Source of the DNA: Stictocephala bisonia
Lineage: Eukaryota; Arthropoda; Insecta; Hemiptera; Membracidae
Length of the DNA stretch: 64,000 nucleotides
Direction: 5' to 3'
NCBI GenBank assembly: GCA_035578905.1
Contig: JAQJVL010000155.1
Span: 1,809,298 to 1,873,297 of the forward strand
In this document: positions 22,391 to 34,038 of the stretch, piece by piece
How the letters are laid out: each line of letters begins with the position of its first letter
Position numbering within the stretch: position 1 is the first letter of the stretch
The notes under the pieces: model-generated
Databases searched by the model: none
Told to the model about the DNA's origin: nothing
What the model saw: the letters and a program-made list of their open reading frames with translations, nothing else
Program-made: the position numbers and the translations under genes

Positions 22391-23096
22391 ACCGATTCCT
22401 TTTAATTAATTAGTCAAAATAATGCTTATTTAATATATGGAGTTTTGGTTTAAAAATACTTCAATTGTGGGTATAAGTCAGCTTACTTAATATTTCTAGA
22501 ATATATCACGCACGCACGCACACACACACACACATACATATATCAATACACTTTCATTACAACTCCTTAAAATAAATAAAGTCCATATGATTGTCTATGC
22601 AATAAATAGATTCTAATTTAATTTTTGACAAAGACAAGTTTGAGCTTAGAGTAAACTCCAGTATATAAACGTTTGGTGTCAACGGAAATGACCGTCTGGA
22701 GGGAAAACCAAGAGAAAGATACTGCCTTTCTCATTTCTCTTTCACTGGATTAAGGCTGGAGCATTATTGTCTATAGTATAAGAAAGAAGGAAAACTCATT
22801 TTAAGTAACCATGATTAATACAGGATAAATATTTACGACAGTAAATTATGTGGATATTTTACACACAATACAAACTTTTGTATTATCCACTTTACGTACT
22901 CTAATTTTGATAGCTTAACCTATTCTATAAAGTTATCAAAAGTGGAGTGTATAAAATGGATAAAACCAAAGTTCATAAACTGAATAAAATAAATACATAA
23001 TTTATAATCATTATTGTTTATTACCATAGTCTTGTAAATATATTTCTATGTAAATATTTAGACGTAATAATCATGGTTAAACCCTAAAATACTACT
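22391..23096. other. AT-rich noncoding DNA
   Basis: A short CA/CG-alternating microsatellite lies at about 22509-22536. Otherwise nothing recognised. Confidence 0.6.
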
Positions 23097-23914
23097 TTGT
23101 TGTCTGCAGATATTAAACATACAACCACAGCCTTTAAACATACGACCACAGACATTAAACATACGACCGCAGACATTAAACATACGACCGAAGACATTAA
23201 ACATACGACCGCAGCCTTTAAACATACCATCAAAGACATTAAACATACGACAGCAGACATTAAACATACGACCACAGCCTTTAAACATACGACCGAAGAC
23301 ATTAAACATACGACAGCAGACATTAAACATACGACCGCAGCCTTTAAACATACGACCGAAGACATTAAACATACGACCGCAGCCTTTAAACATACGACCG
23401 AAGACATTAAACATACGACCGAAGACATTAAACATACGACCGCAGACATTAAACATACGACCGAAGACATTTAACATATGACCGCAGCGTTTAAACATAC
23501 GACCGAAGACATTAAACATACGACCGAAGACATTAAACATACGACCGCAGACATTAAACATACAACCAAAGCCTTTAAACATATGACCGAAGACATTAAA
23601 CATACGACCGCAGACATTAAACATACAACCAAAGCCTTTACACTTACGACCAAAGACATTAATCATACGACCGAAGACATTAAACATATGACCGCAGCGT
23701 TTAAACATACGACCGAAGACATTAAACATACGACCGAAGACATTAAACATACAACCAAAGCCTTTAAACATACGACCGCAGACATTAAACATACAACCAA
23801 AGCCTTTAAACATACGACCGAAGACATTAAACATACGACCGCAGACATTAAACATACAACCAAAGCCTTTAAACATACGACCGCAGCCTTTAAAAAAAAC
23901 GACCGCAGACATTA
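23097..23914. repeat. 21-bp minisatellite, about 39 units
   Basis: Tandem 21-bp units of two main kinds, one with GACATTAAACATACGACC and one with GCCTTTAAACATACGACC, interspersed in irregular order. Because the period is a multiple of three and the unit lacks stops in several frames, long open frames appear on both strands: up to 284 codons on minus, heptapeptide DIKHTTA on plus. These are explained by the repeat. Single-base variants recur in blocks of units, a sign of local duplication and conversion. Confidence 0.9.
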
Positions 23915-23997
23915 AACTTAAAACACTTTAACTAAAAATTAATACATTCAGCACAATTATAATTTAGCACAATTAAGTATATTTTTCATAAGTAGCT

Positions 23998-23999
23998 GG

Positions 24000-24063
<64 letters not shown>

Positions 24064-24097
24064 ATATATATATGTATATATGTATGTATGTATGTAT
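23998..24097. repeat. (TA)n / (TATG)n microsatellite
   Basis: About 53 bp of TA repeats grading into TATG repeats. Confidence 0.9.
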
Positions 24098-24479
24098 TAG
24101 AACAGAGAAGGAATTGAATATGTAAAAAAAAAAAAAAATTGAAGACATCATTTTATTTTACTTTGTGAGAAAGAGGTATAAAAGTGAGAAATATATTCTT
24201 GAGATATGCATTTTGAACTGATGAGATGAAAACATAGTTTGCAAATGGATACAGTAATGGTTGCTAATTTGTTGATAATTAGTATTACTAAACTATTAGA
24301 TATTAGAAGGGCTTTGAGGAAAGTATTAGAAAGGAACGTCTCTAACTTTTTCTCACAACGTAAAGCATATTTTTCATTTCATAGAGTTCAAGGCTTCATT
24401 ACGAGATGGGAACGGGCACTCATTTATACCATTAGCCATTTATCCATTACACTCTGCTTCTGTAAAGTTAAATAACACT

Positions 24480-24640
24480 ACGTATATTGGTGGGTCAGTA
24501 CCACTGTACACCTATGGGTGGGTGAATCATTGCCAACGTGTCAGTATGGACGGCTGGGTGCGTCAAAAACAACGTACATGTCAATGCCACTGTACATGTA
24601 TAGGTGGGTGGGTAGATCAGGACCACTATAAAATTTTGTG
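24480..24640 (+). repeat. GGTGGG-containing degenerate repeat
   Basis: Three to four degenerate units with CACTGTACAC/ATG, TATAGGTGGGTGGG and GTCAGTACCA-like parts; same family as 3484-3600. Confidence 0.45.
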
Positions 24641-24684
24641 GAGTTTTTACTAAATGTTACAGATACGTGGTTTAGTTATCGAAT

Positions 24685-24840
24685 TCTTTATAATTCGGTG
24701 TTGAAACACGAATTTTATTTCATTATGAGAGCTGTCTAATTAAATTGGTGCTGCGTCACGCACATAGCAACCACTAAAGTCAGCGTTGCTGCACGCGTGA
24801 TCAGTCAGCGACTATCACATGGTGGAAACATGGTATGCTG
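24685..24840 (+). repeat. Dispersed repeat T, copy 1
   Basis: Reverse complement of 29705-29875 over about 150 bp: shared blocks TAATTAAATTGGTGCTG, TAGCAACCACT and AGCGTTGCTGCACGCGTGAT. The two copies face each other 4.9 kb apart. Confidence 0.65.
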
Positions 24841-25984
24841 TGATTAGTCTTTATTAGGAATAAAAACCGTACCAATTATAATTAGTTGTTATAATTTTTG
24901 CGGAATTTTCTTAAATTTTAATGAACCGCTTAGACTGGTATTTCAGTAAATGCACTCCAGTGACTGTCAAATGTTTTTACTATACAATCTCTTGGGATCA
25001 ATTTAGTAAAGTATTTTGAACAAACTTGAAACTTTTTAGACAGTTATTATTTTGTCTTAGAATTTATTTTGTTAAATTATACAGTATTATGTAACGAGTA
25101 ATTGTAGAACATTTCAACATTTTTTTATCTCCATTAGTGTTTTTAAACTTTGGAAATGATAATTGTTACGTATTAAAGTGAATTTAAAAGATTATAATAG
25201 CCAATAAACTTATCAAACATCTATAAAGCAAACAAAATAAAAAAAAAAAAAAAACACTTCAAGATATTGAAAATTTATAATTCTAACAACTGTTCAGACC
25301 AACTCTTATTTATTTTCATAGATGATATTCTCTACGTGTATAGAATACTCAGAGTTGATTAGTTATAATAACTACACAATTTTTTTAACAACGTGATATA
25401 AATATATAATACCAATCATTTTTCAAATATTTTCAAAAACTAAAGGTAGAAACACTATGGGTTTATATTTTTCTATTTTAAGTTGCTTACACCAATTATA
25501 TTGGATAAAGGATCATATTTACTGTTAGATAAATATCAATTACACTTTCTCAGACGGTTCTAAAATGTAAGGAGACTTACGTTAAATTTTAGAAACACGT
25601 TAACCTTACCTGATCGTAAATTAGCAAGTCCAGTACATATGAATGGCTAACATGAATTATGGTGAGTTGTAAATGTACCTGGTATTGTCAAGTTGATGGT
25701 TCCGCAGATGACAACTGTACTATAGCCTCACTTGGCAGCATTTCCCTTATCGGCCACCCAGTGCGCTGTGTGTTACTCCATACTCGTACATATTTACTGG
25801 CTATACAACTGATTAACACTTCATATACCTAGTACAAGTGTTGTACTTTGGGTTTGTGTTAGAAGAGATTCATTTACATCGATCTCTGTTAAAAATTACC
25901 ACAGAGAATAAATATACAGAGGTGGAATTCGATAGTTCACTGAAATGCGTGTCAAGTAGTTACTTCTCCACTTTTCCGTGGGTA
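24841..25984. other. AT-rich noncoding DNA
   Basis: No gene recognised. A minus-strand donor-like CAGGTAAGG at about 25605-25615 has no convincing acceptor partner. Confidence 0.5.
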
Positions 25985-26540
25985 TGTGGTCTTTCCCTTT
26001 TACTTCCTCCCATGTGCGTTATCATAAAGTATTGTGATCGTCCAAAAATCATTATTTACAAGTTGGTATAAAAATCAATTTTAGGATCCCCTACACCCAA
26101 AAGTGTTTTTTTCGAAAAGAAATTTTGATGTCTGTTCGTATGTGAGTATATTGTGTAGTCTGTGTGTATGTGCAGTCCATCGACCAAATGGATGGATCGA
26201 TTTTTATGAAATATGGTATGTATGTGTAATTAACCAATATCTCCCGATAATTTTTTCACCTTTTTGAATTTTTTTTATGAGAAAAACAGGCGTTCTCAAA
26301 ACAAAAAACCATTAACAGTAAGGATATTGATTAACTTTCGAGAAAGATGTAAATTACAATTTAAAATATTTTAGTAAAAAGCGCATGTCTTTAACTTGAC
26401 AAGTTTTTGAGTTATGGAAAAAAAACATAATTGGGAATCAAACTGGTAATTTTCAAAGTTTTCATTTTCTTTTAGTGTTTAATATGAGGGAACGTTTGAG
26501 CCAAATATTTGGAACCGTTTATTTTCCTCTATATCCTCAA
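25985..26540 (+). repeat. Dispersed ~550-bp repeat P, copy 1
   Basis: Aligns in the same orientation with 52660-53215, sharing TTTTACTTCCTCCCAT, ACCAAATGGRTGGATC, TTTTTATGAAAT, AAATATTTTAGTAAAAA, GGGAATCAAACTGGTAAT and TTTAATATGAGGGAA. No intact frame, no terminal repeats seen; unclassified. Confidence 0.65.
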
Positions 26541-27290
26541 GGATAAATGAAGTTCATTTGTCCCCAAATCATCAATTTAGTAACTGTAATCTCAGATTGA
26601 TAAAGATGTACATTAGTTATAATATAGTTATAACTGCCACTGCTGCTGCCATAAAAAGCGACCTCTGTTTCTTTTTCTCTGAGGGAGTACTAATTAAATA
26701 TTTAGTATTTCATTCTGACTTATCTTTAACGGAAAATAATCTTACAAGGATTTCCAGTTTTATGAAAATACATTTTTGTCAACAAACTTATTTTCCTTCA
26801 TTTTATAATTTATCTGTTTGTCAATGTTGTTTTGCCAAATTGTGCTGCGATTATGCATTTGCGAAAACAAATACGAGCAATCCGGCATGAATGCAATGAA
26901 CTTACATTTATTAATGACGTCCTGCGACCAAACGTTTGGTATCCTGTTTGGTGGGGTCATATTATGTATTCCAGCAGTGACTAAAAGTACGGCATTATGC
27001 TTTTATACTAACGTCACCGACCCTTCAAAATGTCAGCGTCAACTTAACCTCATTCGTCAATTGTCAACAACAGGTCCTTACACGGCAGGATGTGACCTGA
27101 TTCCAGCTGACCAGAACAATTAATTAACTTTAAAAGGACCTGTGTCCAGCAATACAGTCCAGCTGCTACTTACAATGGTAAACAGACTGTTTTATCTCCT
27201 TTTTACACCATTTTAGAACATATTCCCAAGAGAAGAAAGTTTCTAATTTGCACGTAACTTGTATTTCAGAAGTCCCTTAACAACCTTAAA
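26541..27290. other. Noncoding DNA with a GC-richer unique block
   Basis: About 26890-27130 is less AT-rich and unique in the window. Open frames cross it on both strands but none shows a recognisable motif. Confidence 0.4.
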
Positions 27291-27338
27291 TTATTAATTG
27301 AGAAAAAATATATACCTTGTTCAATCACTTTTATTTCA

Positions 27339-27381
27339 TATACACTACATGTTTCGATCCTTAGATCATCTTCAGGTGTAA
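27339..27381 (-). ncRNA. Hammerhead ribozyme-like motif
   Basis: On the minus strand: TACAC, CTGAAGA (27375-27369), stem II GATC-TAAG-GATC preceded by one T, GAAA (27355-27352), then CATGTA and GTGTA. Stem I (TACAC with GTGTA) is a perfect 5 bp; stem III is the minimal 2-bp type. All core positions fit (position 7 is free in hammerheads). It sits 150 bp after the stop of the Penelope coding frame. Confidence 0.65.
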
Positions 27382-27529
27382 ATTGTAACAAATCTTGAAG
27401 GTATCAATAAAAATTTAAATTGGTTAAAACTTAATAAACTAAAAATACATAAAAACTGTTTTGGTTAGCTAGTTGTTATTATCACAGATGTTGTAATATT
27501 AAATGTAAATATTGTAGTTTTTTTGTAAT

Positions 27530-28216
27530 TTAATGGTGTCTAGATATCTTCTTGTTGTATTTATTAGTTATGTACTTTTTTTGTTTTTGTATATATGTAT
27601 CAAATATAATATTAGATTGGAAAGATATTTGGTCATTAAGTAAATTATTTGGATCAGTCTTTTTTGCTTTGTAGATGGCTAATTCTACTTTGACATCGAG
27701 TTTAAGGCTTTTTGGTAAGATTTGAATAATGTCCATATTATTTTCAATAAATGTACAACTATGAGATTCGGATATTAAGTGTTCAGCGTAAGTGGATTGT
27801 TGGTGTTGTGAATTTTTTGGTATATGTTCTTTAAATCTTTGTTTGAAAGATCTCCCAGTTTGGCCAATATAAAATTTGGGACATTCATTACATTTGATAC
27901 TGTAAATACCAGATTTGTCCTAATTATTTGAGGTGGCTGGATTGTTTTGTAACAATTTTTGAAGAGTATTGTTGACGGTATGTGCAAGAACAGTATTGTT
28001 TTTGTTAAATATTATATTAATGCTATTATTGATTTTCCCATAGTATTGGATTTTTATATATCTTTTTTCAGATGTGTCTCCTTCTTTCTTCTTGTTTTGT
28101 TTGTGTCTATTTATTATGGAGTCTATCATTTGAGTTTTGAATCCATTCGCTCTAGCTATATGTTTTGTTGAAAATATTCTTTTTTGTACGCTTCTTGATT
28201 TAAAGGATATGTCAGT
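27530..28216 (-). pseudogene. Penelope-like linker plus GIY-YIG endonuclease, one internal stop
   Basis: One minus-strand frame runs from a TAG at about 28219 to the stop at 27530, broken by a single in-frame TAG near 27917-27919. N-terminal part: KHIARANGFKTQMIDSI, a block typical of the region between RT and endonuclease in Penelope proteins. C-terminal part: GIYSIKCNECPKFYIGQTGR followed by RFKEH, the GIY-YIG core with both Tyr-containing motifs and the catalytic Arg region. It is homologous to, but clearly diverged from, the pair at 5.1-6.0 kb. The stop and the lack of RT make it a dead copy. Confidence 0.75.
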
Positions 28217-28349
28217 AATCTATGAACCATGGAATTGTATGCCGCAATCTTATGGGACCATGGATGATTGGACGATTTATGAATTGTGTGATCTGTTGCT
28301 GTTGGTTTTATGGTTGGTTATTATGATTTATCATTCATCATTATGTCAC

Positions 28350-28615
28350 CAATCGTAGAGACATGACTGAAAATGAAAATCGGTTGAGTGTAATGAATAT
28401 AGATGAATAAGTGTAGTCATTATTACTAGGTTTGATTGTTCCTTAGAAAGAACCATTAATTAATAGCCAAATAGCCAGTGCAATAAAGGGACCTAGAGCT
28501 TTACGTGGAATCCGAAACACGTTCTATTGATCTGATGACAAGTCTGATACTCAGTTCTCTTCCCTCTACAATACCCGGCCCCACTACTACCAGCATGGAC
28601 ACCCGATGATAACTA
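28350..28615 (-). repeat. SINE-B copy
   Basis: Minus-strand copy with the family's shared blocks: TAATTAATGGTTCTTTCTAAG-like core, TTTACGTGGAATCCG complement, and CATGGACACCC near the head. Truncated at the head. Confidence 0.6.
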
Positions 28616-29704
28616 ATGCGCATACGTAGTTTTCGTATGAAGAGTACTGAGTAAAGAATATAGATTATAGTATATAGATCAGAGAGAGATCTGTGGAGTG
28701 TCAATATCCATCTGTTTATACTACAACTGTTTATACTAGAAAACATACAAATTACTTAGGTGAAGTGTACTTTATATATATATATATATCACATGAAAGA
28801 TAAATAAGATAGCCTATTAAGCCTTTATTATAATGCATACATCGATGCGCTGTTTTTAGAGTTAGGCCAGCAATAATTAACCATATAGAATTTATTGCTT
28901 AATAATATGTCTGATGTGTTATAATTAATTTAGGTTTAATAGTACAAAGGACTTACCTTCGCCTGATGAAGTTAAGTCGTCTTTTATTTAATATATATAT
29001 CAGAGAAAAATTAGTTAAGTTCTTTGGAAGTTTAAACGAAAACTTATGAAACAAAAATATATTTTTAACTGGCTGGATACAGTAGATAACAATTACATTT
29101 CTTTCAAGGATATAGTTTTTAAAACCTGATAAAAATATCTATACAACTGTTGGGGACGAGCGTTAGTGTTTCACAGAATATTAAAACAAACATAGACTAA
29201 TAGACTTGGAGCAGTATAAAAGTGGCTTAATTAAAGCAATCATTGTATCCAAGAGAAAGCCACACTAACAAATACACATAATTACATTCCATTCGAAAAA
29301 CAAAACAGTTAAGACGGAAAATAACAACGCCCCTTCCATAGAAATTCAAATAGAAACGTTATTAATCTGTGATATTTTTTCTGTTATAATCATTTTAAAA
29401 ATACAATCCAAGAATATATTTTATTGCTAAACGATTTTCAGTTTGTCCTGTGATCCTTTGGAGTTTTCAGGATACTTTCGGGGCTCCAAATTCGTTAATA
29501 AATTAGAACCAGCAAAAACGTAGATTTACTATTTACCAGTATTTTTAACTTTTAAGTATCTCTAAGGACTTAACGATTATGCAACACAATAAGTTCCACC
29601 TAAATCACAAGTGGCATTCATCTTTCAGTTCCATCTTTTATATTAAAAAGTAGTTCTTTGCTACTAACACGCACGAATCATATTATCTAAGTCTATCACT
29701 TGGA
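28616..29704. other. AT-rich noncoding DNA
   Basis: A short (TA)n lies near 28771-28790. A minus-strand donor-like GAAGGTAAGT at about 28953-28964 lacks a clear exon. Nothing else recognised. Confidence 0.5.
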
Positions 29705-29875
29705 AATGTTTCTATCATGTGATGGTCGAACGCTGACTGATCACGCGTGCAGCAACGCTGACGTCAGTGGTTGCTAGGTGCTGCGCCACACTGTTCAGCA
29801 CCAATTTAATTAGACAGATCTCATAGTGAAACAACACTCCTGTTTCAACACTGAATTATAAAACAGAGGGTTTGA
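29705..29875 (-). repeat. Dispersed repeat T, copy 2
   Basis: Inverted partner of 24685-24840; carries ATCACGCGTGCAGCAACGCT and GGTTGCTA, and CAGCACCAATTTAATTAGAC. Confidence 0.65.
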
Positions 29876-30534
29876 CGAATCTGAAAATACGACATTGTTA
29901 AAACCATGTAAGAAATATTATTAAAAATGCGTACATTTTTTTCATGATATCTCCATGGTAATCCAGCTATGGGGGGATAGCTCAAAGAGGGTTTCATTGT
30001 CGATACTAAAATATAACAATGGGTTGAATTATAGCTCATTTTCAAAGCACTATTTTCGTCGCATTCAATGAAAAAATCGCATTTCATAAAATATGTTTTA
30101 TAAAAATAATAACCCTGCTTTATATAAAAAAATTGCAAATATACGAGTTAAACAAAACAATAAAATATATAATTAGTTTTTATGCATTTATAAAATACTC
30201 TTACTCAAATAAATAATAGTAAAAAAGGCTTGGATTCTAAAATGAAGGTACTTTAGTTGTCCTGATGCCATATTACTAACAAAGGGTTTGTTTGTAAGGA
30301 TCAGCCAACTTACGTAAGAAAGATCTTACAATGCTGGAATTATTAAAATTCTCCTTAAACTCCCAAATCCGTATTTACAATACTATCTATACATTTGTGT
30401 GGTAAACATTAAGTACTGTTAATTGTATGATCACTTCATCAATAAACTAGCTGGAAACTGTTTAACACTTTTTATAAAGTTCATTGGTTATGATTTTAAC
30501 ATTATTATTTTTCATTATTAGACACTGAGTTATG

Positions 30535-30850
30535 GGTGAATTTTGTGGTGCGAATGAATGTGATGAATGTAGATGAACGAGTGTAGTCATTGTTACTAAG
30601 AAAGAGTCATTAGTTAATAGCCTAACAGCCAAGCCAACTGAGATACTTACACATTTAAGTGGAATCCGAACCACGTATTATTGGTCAGATTTTCAGCTGA
30701 TTTACAAGCGTCGTAATCAGTTTTCTTCATTGCACAACATCCGGAAACTGATTACTACCCACCATGGACACCCCAGACTTATGTAATAGTGTCCTCGCCG
30801 ATGGCAACCATTGAGTGGACGGCGTGTCGGTACTGAGTATTCTCAGCCAG
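30535..30850 (-). repeat. SINE-B copy
   Basis: Minus-strand copy, nearly complete: core with GTAGTCATTGTTACTAAG, AAGTGGAATCCGAACCACGT (the B-box-like region in reverse), CACCATGGACACCCCAGACT and CAACCATTGAGTGGACG (A-box-like region in reverse). Confidence 0.65.
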
Positions 30851-31699
30851 TAGAAGAAACTTTGTCATCACTAAAATATTTCTCAGTTTTATATACAATC
30901 CTGAGAGATTATAACGAATGTTGTAATATATTCAAAACGTTATTATTTGTTCTATTTCTTCCTAGTTCTGAACTTAAATCTTATGTATACCTACGTGTAA
31001 AAATAAAAATGAGATTTAAACTTAGAATAAGAATGGTTAAAGGTATGTGGCTGGTAGGTACATAAGGCTACAAGCCACTTTTTGAAATAATTAATTATTA
31101 CCTGAAAGCATAAGCCATATTATCAATAACACTTGATACATAATACAGTACAAGAAAAATGGGGAAGTACTTAAGTTCTAAAATCTAGATGATAGTAGTG
31201 TCTTTCCCCCAGACGAATATTTCCGTTGACACCAGACGTTTACAATAGGGCTTACTCTAAGTTCAAAATGTTAAAGAATCTAAAAAATGTATTCATTAAA
31301 TTTGTTTTAAATCTTATAAAAACGTCTAGATTGACAACAAATTTAGTATTTAGATGGCAAAAAAAGATAGAACACAAAAAATATCGGTAAACAATTAACA
31401 TGTTTTCTATTGTTTGTGAAGAATTTTAAATGAAAATTAAAAATAATGCAATTTTATGAGAGATAGGTAGTGAAATTACACGTTTATGTTAGTAGATTAA
31501 TGTTATGTTTCTACAGTTACAGTAATGAAATACTATAATATATACATGTGAGCAAAGTGGGGGGGGAGGATGTATAATTATGGAATCAGGAATGTTTTAA
31601 GTCCACCAATCAGGCTGATCTTTACATCAGAGTAGCAATTGAATTTTTTAAAATGTATAAATAATACATGATTGATGTATATACATATACACAGTCGGA
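30851..31699. other. AT-rich noncoding DNA
   Basis: No feature recognised. Confidence 0.6.
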
Positions 31700-32950
31700 A
31701 CTGGTGCCAAAGTGCTATAACCCAGTTACTTGGGGACAAACTGTGTTTGGGAGATTGTAGGCGATATATCAAGGGATGGTGTCAAGTTTTTGGTAGGTGA
31801 TGATGAAATTAATGGGAGTTTAAGTGTCAAGTCCTTGGGTATCCACCTTGATCAAAATCTAAAGTTTCACTAACATTAATGAGGTAGTTCATAGACTATC
31901 CTCTGGAATTTTGGAATTTTCGTTTTGAGAAATCTTGCTAAATTTTCAGACATTACAGTCATTTTAACAGCTTACTACGGACTAATATAGCCATGTCTCA
32001 CTTATGGCGTGGACATTTGGGGTAATGAGACCACCCGTACTAACTATATATTTAAAATTCAAAAGAGAGCAATCAGAACAATTTTCCAATAACTCTTTCG
32101 TATTCATGCAAACCATTATTTATAAAAAATAAAATTCCGTAATTCCCCTCAATTTACATTCTAAATATACTTTTATGGTTTAAGAAAAACGCCATTGAGC
32201 ATAACTTCAATCATCCCAACAAAATATAATTTCCGTTCAAGTAATTAATGTACAATATCTAACCACAAAACTTCATTTTTCAAAAACCACCATCAATATA
32301 ATGGGGTAAAATTATATAATTCACTGCCGATAAACCTGAAATTGGAACAACATTTCAAACGTTTTAGGAGATCATTGAAGCAGATATTGCTTGCTCAGTG
32401 CCCATATAGAGTCCGGGATTTTTATTTTAGTACAAATAATTTTATTTGAATTTGTTATGATTCTACCTATTATTCTTTGTATTTGTTTGAGTAAAAGTTT
32501 CCATGTAAATATGACGCTGTTACGCAGATATATGGCTCTCCAAATAAAGCAAGTTTTGAGTTAGTTGAGTTAAATCGATAGGTTTAATGCTCGGTTCTCT
32601 TAATACCGACACGGCGTCCGCTCAGTGGTTGCCATGTACGTGGACACTACTAGAGAAGTCTGGGGTGTCCATGTTGCATGGTAATCAAGGTTCGGATGTT
32701 GTGTAAGGGAGAGAACTGTCAGACGTGTCAGTTGCCTGAAAATCAGACCAACACTACGTGGTTCGGATTCCACGTAAAGCTGTAGGTCCCTTAGTTGCCC
32801 TTGCTGTTGGACTAATTATAAATTGCCTTTTCTGAGGAACTTTTGAACTCAGTTAGTAACCAGACTACACTCATCCACACTCATCCTACACTAATACCAT
32901 CTCCATATTCGCCTTAAAATACGCTCAACGTTGTGTCAGCATTTCACAAG
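31700..32950 (+). repeat. SINE-B copy split by a LINE
   Basis: The head of SINE-B (AACCCAGTTACTTGGGGACA to GGCGATA, 31700-31766) and the rest of the same repeat (32576-32950, from GGTTTAATGCTCGGTTCTCT onward) are separated by a LINE fragment. The five bases CGATA at 31762-31766 and again at 32576-32580 are the target-site duplication. Confidence 0.7.
31767..32575 (+). pseudogene. CR1/Jockey-group LINE 3' fragment, decayed
   Basis: Broken plus-strand frames hold successive pieces of the region after the RT active site: a SLGIHLDQNLKF block, LSSGI, an LTYGVDIWG-like block, KIQKRAIRTIF, then the YNSLP-like region before the end. Stops and frameshifts interrupt each piece. It ends with CCAAATAAAGC and GTTAGTTGAGTTAAA, a short tandem tail as in Jockey/CR1-group LINEs. 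It inserted into a SINE-B copy with a CGATA target duplication. Confidence 0.65.
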
Positions 32951-34038
32951 TAATAATGTAACGATATACAGTATACACTTGCGTCTAATTGACCATAAAT
33001 TTAACCTTCATAAGGCGCCAAGGATTTTAGTTGAACACAATGAACAAAACGATTACGGTTAGTAGTAATACAATGTAACTGGAATGTAGAGAAACTGAAT
33101 TTGGCAATAAATGAATAAATAGATAAATGGTATTAACTGAGAATCCTTTTTTATCTATTTTGATGAGATGTTTTGAACCTTGAATCCATCTATCATGGTC
33201 AGTTAAAAAACTTTATAAAATTTTGAAAATATTGAAATAAATTAAATAAAACAAAAGGAAAAATCATATATTTGACGTCAGTCTATTAAGAATTTGTTTT
33301 ATGGTTTTTATTTTCTCTATAATTTTATTATTTGTAATTATCAGTCAATTAAAAAATATCTGTAAAAAAGGAATATAAGTAAAAATAAAATATATAAACA
33401 TGTAAAAAGGAATATAAATTTCTAATTCTTCTGTAGAGTTTATTTTATCACTTTTACTCAAATAAAGGTAAGCATTTTAAAAGAATTTAATAAGAATATT
33501 ATATTTGTGTGATTATCTAATTTGTTTAATGATTGGTGTGAAATGATCGAGTGCTCTGAGGAATTTTTACATTTAAGTCAAGCAAGTTCAGCCCCAATGT
33601 TCAAGATTTAAAATCACTGTTTTACATATAGGATTTTTAGTACAAATTCAAACTTAAACTGAGATTCAAATAACGTACGATAGCCATAAAACATTATATA
33701 AAAAACCTTAGGCTATGAAAGGTCTCACTTCATTCGGTGAGGGTGGATGGGAAGGTCGTTCACGTCATTTTGTGTGAGGATGGGAGAAACATTTGCTTAA
33801 TTCCTAGGACACTGAAAGGAAAGAGTGTTTGTATGGAAGAAATTAAACTTAATTTTTAAACAGATCCCAAAATAATAGAGAAAATAGTATGTCGAAAATC
33901 CGAATATAATTTGTCCGACAAGGAACACATTTCCTGTTGAAGTTAATCTATTCCACGAAAGTAAGTCTATATTTCTAATAAGGCCAATAACAAATCAAAA
34001 CAAACCTCAGTTAATTTGAATCCAATGTCTAATCATAA
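32951..34038. other. AT-rich noncoding DNA
   Basis: No feature recognised. Confidence 0.6.

Larger units (their letters stand above)
27300..28220 (-). mobile_element. 5'-truncated Penelope-like element
   Basis: Order on the minus strand: linker and GIY-YIG coding region (28216-27530), 3' untranslated part, then a hammerhead motif (27381-27339). This is the order expected for the 3' half of a Penelope-like element with its pseudo-LTR. The reverse transcriptase domain is missing. Confidence 0.7.

Noticed and set aside
23097..23914. CRISPR-like array
   Set aside because: Units are contiguous 21-mers without unique spacers, in a eukaryotic context, with no cas genes.
23058..23915. Long open frames of up to 284 codons with Met-Phe-rich or DIKHTTA heptads
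   Set aside because: Fully explained by a 21-bp tandem repeat with no stops in several frames on both strands; no start context or flanking gene structure.
25595..25650. Minus-strand 37-nt exon ending CAGGTAAGG
   Set aside because: Acceptor lacks a pyrimidine tract and length is not a multiple of three; too weak to annotate.
28950..28990. Minus-strand exon ending at GAAGGTAAGT
   Set aside because: The donor is good but no convincing acceptor or open exon of useful length precedes it.
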